From: Candidatus Poribacteria bacterium
GTDB taxonomy: Bacteria; Poribacteria; WGA-4E; PCPOR2b
Direction of reading: 5' to 3'
Assembly: GCA_003635265.1 (NCBI GenBank)
Contig: PYIZ01000034.1
Span: 124,001 to 188,000, forward strand
DNA length: 64,000 bases
Both the position numbers and the translations under genes were made by a program. The notes beneath the pieces were generated by a model. The model worked only from the letters and a program-made list of their open reading frames with translations, had not been told where the DNA came from and did not search any database. Positions 60,785 to 64,000 of this stretch are shown one piece after another. Numbering within the stretch: the first letter of the stretch is position 1; each line of letters starts with the position of its first letter.

Positions 60785-62917
60785 CTACCTCAGTGAGCGT
60801 GGTATGCGTTCGTGGGTATAACACTCCAATACATCGTCCACTTTGAAATCATCAAACGCACTGACGCCAATGCCGCACTCGTAGTTTGCCTGAACTTCAG
60901 TAACATCGTCCTTAAAATGTCGTAACGAATCAACCTGTCCTTCGTAGATTAAGCGATTATCTCGTAGGACGCGGAGGGCGTAGTTACGGATGATTCGCCC
61001 CCAATTCACATAACTACCTGCAATCGTACCCATGCGCGGCGTTCTGAATAACTCTCGAACAATTCCCCTACCGACAACAACCTCTCGAACTTCGGGTTCA
61101 AGTAATCCTTCCATCGCCGATTGAACATCAGAAATCAGGTCGTAAATCACACTGTAGGTCCGGACATCAATGTCTTCGTTCTCTTTGGCGATTAAGGCAC
61201 CAGTCGTGGGGTGGACATTAAAGCCAACGACAATTGCGTTGGAGGCAGATGCCAATAAAACGTCCGTTTCGGTAATTCCACCAACAGCTTGATGAATAAC
61301 ATTAATCTTGACTTCATCCGTGCTTAATCGTTGCAAGGAATCAAAGACCGCTTCGACGGAACCTTGCACATCACCTTTAACGATGATGTTTAGCTCTTTA
61401 ATATCGCCTTCCCGAATCTGGTCGAAGAGGTCGTCTAAACTTACACGGCTCTGGGGTCCGAGTTGTGTCGCCCGATGTTGCTCTTGTCGAGATTCGCTGA
61501 GTGCTCTCGCATCTCTTTCAGAGTCAACTGCAAAAAATTGGTCGCCAGCCTCTGGCACTCCGGTAAATCCAAGGACCTCAACCGGGGTTGAGGGTGGCGC
61601 ATTTTTCACACGCTGCCCACGGTCATTTATCATGGCACGAACTTTCCCGTAATAACGACCAGCAACGAAGGCGTCACCAACTTGCAACGTCCCACTTTGG
61701 ACAAGCACAGTCGCCACCGGTCCTCGTCCTTTATCCAATTTCGCTTCAGCGACTGTCCCACGAGCAGGCTTATTTGGATTGGCACTGAGTTCGAGCAATT
61801 CTGCTTCAAGGAGCAGCATTTCTAACAACTCTTCAATACCGATCCGTTCCTTCGCAGAGATTTCAACAAAAATCGTCTGTCCACCCCATTCTTCGGGGAC
61901 GAGGTCATATTCTGCTAGCTGCTGCTTGACATAATCTGGCCTAGCGTTTTCGACATCCATTTTGTTGAGTGCAACAAGGATCGGAACCCCTGCTGCTTTT
62001 GCGTGATTGAGTGCTTCAACGGTCTGCGGCATCACGCCATCATCGGCTGCGACAACAAGGACGACAATATCAGTCACTTGCGCGCCGCGAGCACGCATCG
62101 CCGTAAATGCTGCGTGTCCGGGAGTATCAAGAAAAACAACACTGCCACTTTCCAATTCCACATGGTAAGCACCAATATGTTGGGTAATCTGCCCCGCTTC
62201 TGTATCCATGACATTTGATTGTCGGATGGCATCCAGCAAGGAGGTTTTGCCGTGGTCGACATGCCCCATAATCGTAATAACAGGAGAACGTGCGAGAAGG
62301 TTTGCTGCATCATCCGGCTCGTCCTGAAGGATTTGCTCTTCCAATGTCAACTTACGAACAGCTTCAAACCCAAACTGATCACTTATCGCTTGTAGGGTTT
62401 CATAGTCTAAACGTTGATTAATGCTCGCCATGATCCCCAATTTCATGAGACGCATAATCATTTCAGTTCCCTTAAATCCTATCTCGGAGGCAAGGAGACC
62501 AACAGTGACTCCTTCCTGGATTTGCGGTACAGTTGGAACTGTTTTTTCCTCACTGATTGTTGCGTCTTCTTTGGGAGGTTCTGTTTTTGCCTCAACAACT
62601 TTTGCTTCGTCGATAGTGGAAACTGCTGCAACTTTTTTAGATTTCTTCGTTTTCTTTTTCGTGCTAGTGCTAGGTGGTTCAACTTTGGCTTCAGGAGGTT
62701 CAGTGGGCGGTGGCTTTGCAGCGTTGCGTTCGGTCTCGATCAACTGGACAGTCTCCGGATCCAGCGTACTCATGTGGTTTTTGATGGGAATGCCATATCC
62801 ATGCAGTTCTTCAACAAATTCTTTGCTGCTCACGCCATATTGTTTTGCTAATTCATAAACTCTAATCTTTTTATTTTTTGTATTCTCGCTCTGCTTGGTT
62901 TGACTACTTTTCATCAT
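60785..62917 (-). CDS. infB: Translation initiation factor IF-2
   Basis: GTPase of 710 residues that places initiator tRNA on the 30S subunit. An N-terminal IF2_N domain ([21 protein letters not shown]), a Lys/Glu/Pro-rich linker (65-130), a second IF2_N domain (135-190) and the G domain (GHVDHGKT at 216-223, [19 protein letters not shown]) are visible, followed by domains II-IV with the C-terminal [31 protein letters not shown] precedes the ATG pair, which begins one base after the ylxR stop. The linker is shorter than in enterobacteria. Confidence 0.97.
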   Translation of the reverse strand: MMKSSQTKQSENTKNKKIRVYELAKQYGVSSKEFVEELHGYGIPIKNHMSTLDPETVQLIETERNAAKPPPTEPPEAKVEPPSTSTKKKTKKSKKVAAVSTIDEAKVVEAKTEPPKEDATISEEKTVPTVPQIQEGVTVGLLASEIGFKGTEMIMRLMKLGIMASINQRLDYETLQAISDQFGFEAVRKLTLEEQILQDEPDDAANLLARSPVITIMGHVDHGKTSLLDAIRQSNVMDTEAGQITQHIGAYHVELESGSVVFLDTPGHAAFTAMRARGAQVTDIVVLVVAADDGVMPQTVEALNHAKAAGVPILVALNKMDVENARPDYVKQQLAEYDLVPEEWGGQTIFVEISAKERIGIEELLEMLLLEAELLELSANPNKPARGTVAEAKLDKGRGPVATVLVQSGTLQVGDAFVAGRYYGKVRAMINDRGQRVKNAPPSTPVEVLGFTGVPEAGDQFFAVDSERDARALSESRQEQHRATQLGPQSRVSLDDLFDQIREGDIKELNIIVKGDVQGSVEAVFDSLQRLSTDEVKINVIHQAVGGITETDVLLASASNAIVVGFNVHPTTGALIAKENEDIDVRTYSVIYDLISDVQSAMEGLLEPEVREVVVGRGIVRELFRTPRMGTIAGSYVNWGRIIRNYALRVLRDNRLIYEGQVDSLRHFKDDVTEVQANYECGIGVSAFDDFKVDDVLECYTHERIPRSLR

Positions 62918-63205
62918 CTATACCCCCTTCACGTTTCCATGACTCACCAGACTAAGGAGTTCTTGTTTGAAAGAATCAATAACCTGCCTTGAAAGATTGC
63001 TTCGCAAGTGATTATTGATTTTCTGTGACTTGAAAGTAACATTAATGCACGCTTGTGACTGGCATACATAGGCACCACGTCCCGGCAACTTGCCTGTTGG
63101 ATCTGTTTGGAGGCTTCCAGCTGCATCCCGCACAAATCGAAGCAAATCTTTCTTGGGAAATTTACCCCGGCAGCCGATACAGGTACGGATAGGCATCGCA
63201 GCCAT
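62918..63205 (-). CDS. ylxR: YlxR family (DUF448) RNA-binding protein
   Basis: Protein of 95 residues that normally lies between nusA and infB. PIRTCIGCRGKFPKKDLLRFVRD and GKLPGRGAYVCQSQACINVTF are the YlxR signature. The ATG at 63205 follows TAAGGAGG; the open frame to 63412 extends over the nusA coding region on the same strand and is not real there. Some homologues influence RNase P or transcription; function here is not shown by the sequence. Confidence 0.93.
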   Translation of the reverse strand: MAAMPIRTCIGCRGKFPKKDLLRFVRDAAGSLQTDPTGKLPGRGAYVCQSQACINVTFKSQKINNHLRSNLSRQVIDSFKQELLSLVSHGNVKGV

Positions 63206-63251
63206 GTGACCCTCCTTAAACGCTGAGTAATCGCGCCCCTCTTGGTTTGAC

Positions 63252-64000
63252 TTAACCCGAAAGTATTTGCGATGCAGCGTGATGGATCTTTTCAGCGGTC
63301 TTGGAACCAATTCCCGCCAATGAGGAGAGTTCTTCCAACGTTGCTTGAGCGATTGATTCAATTGTCGAGAAACCAGAATCCCTAAGGATCTCAGCAGTTT
63401 TAGTGCCGACACCTTCCAATTCGGTTAAATCAAGCCCAGCTGGGGAAGACGAATCAGTCTCAACAGGTTTGAACAATTCTTCTGCAATTTCTTCCTTAAA
63501 TTGCACCTCCGCTTCAGATTCGCTCTTTATGTCGATTTTCCAACCAGTTAATTTTGCAGCGAGACGCGCATTTTGTCCACGCCGACCAATCGCTAGGGAC
63601 AGTTGGTCATCCGGCACGATTACTTCTGCACCTGTATTTTCGTCCTCAATATTCACTCGCACAACGGTAGCAGGTTGCAAGGCATTCGCAATGAAGACCG
63701 CAGGATCCGGATTCCATGGAAGGAGATCTATTTTCTCGCCCTCTAACTCCCTTACAACTGTTTGGACACGTGACCCTTTGACGCCCACACACGTGCCAAC
63801 CGCATCGATACTCTCATCTGTCGCAATCACCGCGACCTTTGCGCGGTCTCCGGGATCACGGGCAATTGCCTTAATCTGAACTAAGCCATCATAAACTTCG
63901 GGAACTTCTATTTCAAACAAACGGGCGATTAGACCATTATGTGTACGCGAAAGAATAATTTGCGGTCCTTTTTGATCTATGTTTACCTCCATGACAAGGC
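63252..64000 (-). CDS. nusA: Transcription termination/antitermination factor NusA, C-terminal part (cut by window end)
   Basis: The last 249 codons are visible; the frame is open through base 64000 with LVMEVNIDQKGPQIILSRT at the upstream end, matching the end of the NusA S1 domain, so the N-terminal RNA polymerase-binding domain lies outside. KH1 and KH2 follow (AIARDPGDRAKVAVIATDE, DAVGTCVGVKGSRVQTVVREL, DDQLSLAIGRRGQNARLAAKLTGWKIDI). The C-terminus has two helix-hairpin-helix motifs (LDLTELEGVGTKTAEIL and LSSLAGIGSKTAEKIH), an HhH tail seen in many non-enterobacterial NusA proteins. It opens the translation cluster. Confidence 0.96.
   Translation of the reverse strand, partial: LVMEVNIDQKGPQIILSRTHNGLIARLFEIEVPEVYDGLVQIKAIARDPGDRAKVAVIATDESIDAVGTCVGVKGSRVQTVVRELEGEKIDLLPWNPDPAVFIANALQPATVVRVNIEDENTGAEVIVPDDQLSLAIGRRGQNARLAAKLTGWKIDIKSESEAEVQFKEEIAEELFKPVETDSSSPAGLDLTELEGVGTKTAEILRDSGFSTIESIAQATLEELSSLAGIGSKTAEKIHHAASQILSG

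Noticed and set aside
62414-62858. Two 145-codon plus-strand frames over infB
   Set aside because: They are antisense to the Lys/Glu-rich linker of IF-2, which leaves long open frames by codon bias (Phe/Ser-rich products).
63206-63412. N-terminal extension of YlxR up to 63412
   Set aside because: It overlaps the nusA coding end in another frame, and a strong TAAGGAGG ribosome site marks the ATG at 63205.

Overview
The window reads as bacterial chromosome from an uncultured-type, aerobic, Gram-negative organism. Evidence includes an LptE-like outer-membrane lipoprotein, many lipobox and signal-peptide proteins, a large c-type cytochrome repertoire and Shine-Dalgarno-led genes with frequent TTG/GTG starts. 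The mix of Planctomycete/Verrucomicrobium-style cytochromes with a sulfatase, an enolase-superfamily dehydratase and a double-length UxaA protein suggests a Poribacteria- or Planctomycete-like lineage. That placement is inference; there is no rRNA or tRNA gene here to test it.

Region 1 (1-21571, all minus strand) is an unusually compact respiratory gene cluster. In transcription order it holds a Rieske protein, a b6-type cytochrome b, a subunit-IV-like protein, an eight-heme cytochrome c, a glutamate-type symporter, a small cytochrome c, two tandem branched-chain-type binding lipoproteins, a small membrane protein preceded by a decayed hicBA fragment, a cupredoxin-like protein, a CydA-superfamily oxidase subunit that lacks the quinol loop, three membrane-linked c-type cytochromes (one carrying an ethylbenzene-dehydrogenase-like heme b domain), a second cupredoxin-like protein, an ABC transporter, and the start of cytochrome c oxidase subunit II. 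Together they look like a quinol:cytochrome c/cupredoxin segment feeding at least two terminal oxidases. A perfect 16-bp palindrome occurs upstream of two genes of this cluster.

Region 2 (21895-31800, minus) is catabolic and proteolytic: an HpcH/HpaI-type aldolase, an endonuclease/phosphatase-cyclophilin fusion, a trypsin-like PDZ protease, an old-yellow-enzyme/2,4-dienoyl-CoA reductase, a mandelate-racemase-family enzyme and a 904-residue UxaA-type dehydratase with an internal duplication. Region 3 (31982-41700, mostly plus) holds a glycosyltransferase-radical SAM pair, cysC with a sensor kinase (minus), an ECF sigma factor, recQ, an overlapping sulfatase and a small zinc-ribbon protein.

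Region 4 (41729-54291, minus) holds a DUF4432-like protein, a HAD phosphatase, a nucleotidyltransferase, trkH-trkA, gcvTHP with an amidohydrolase-like gene at its head, and two lipoproteins. Region 5 (54489-64000, minus) is the classical translation/RNA cluster nusA-ylxR-infB-ylxP-rbfA-nrnA-truB-ribF-rpsO-pnp; nusA is cut by the window end. Intergenic spaces carry several families of short palindromic or AT-rich dispersed repeats. I see no CRISPR array, insertion sequence, rRNA or tRNA.
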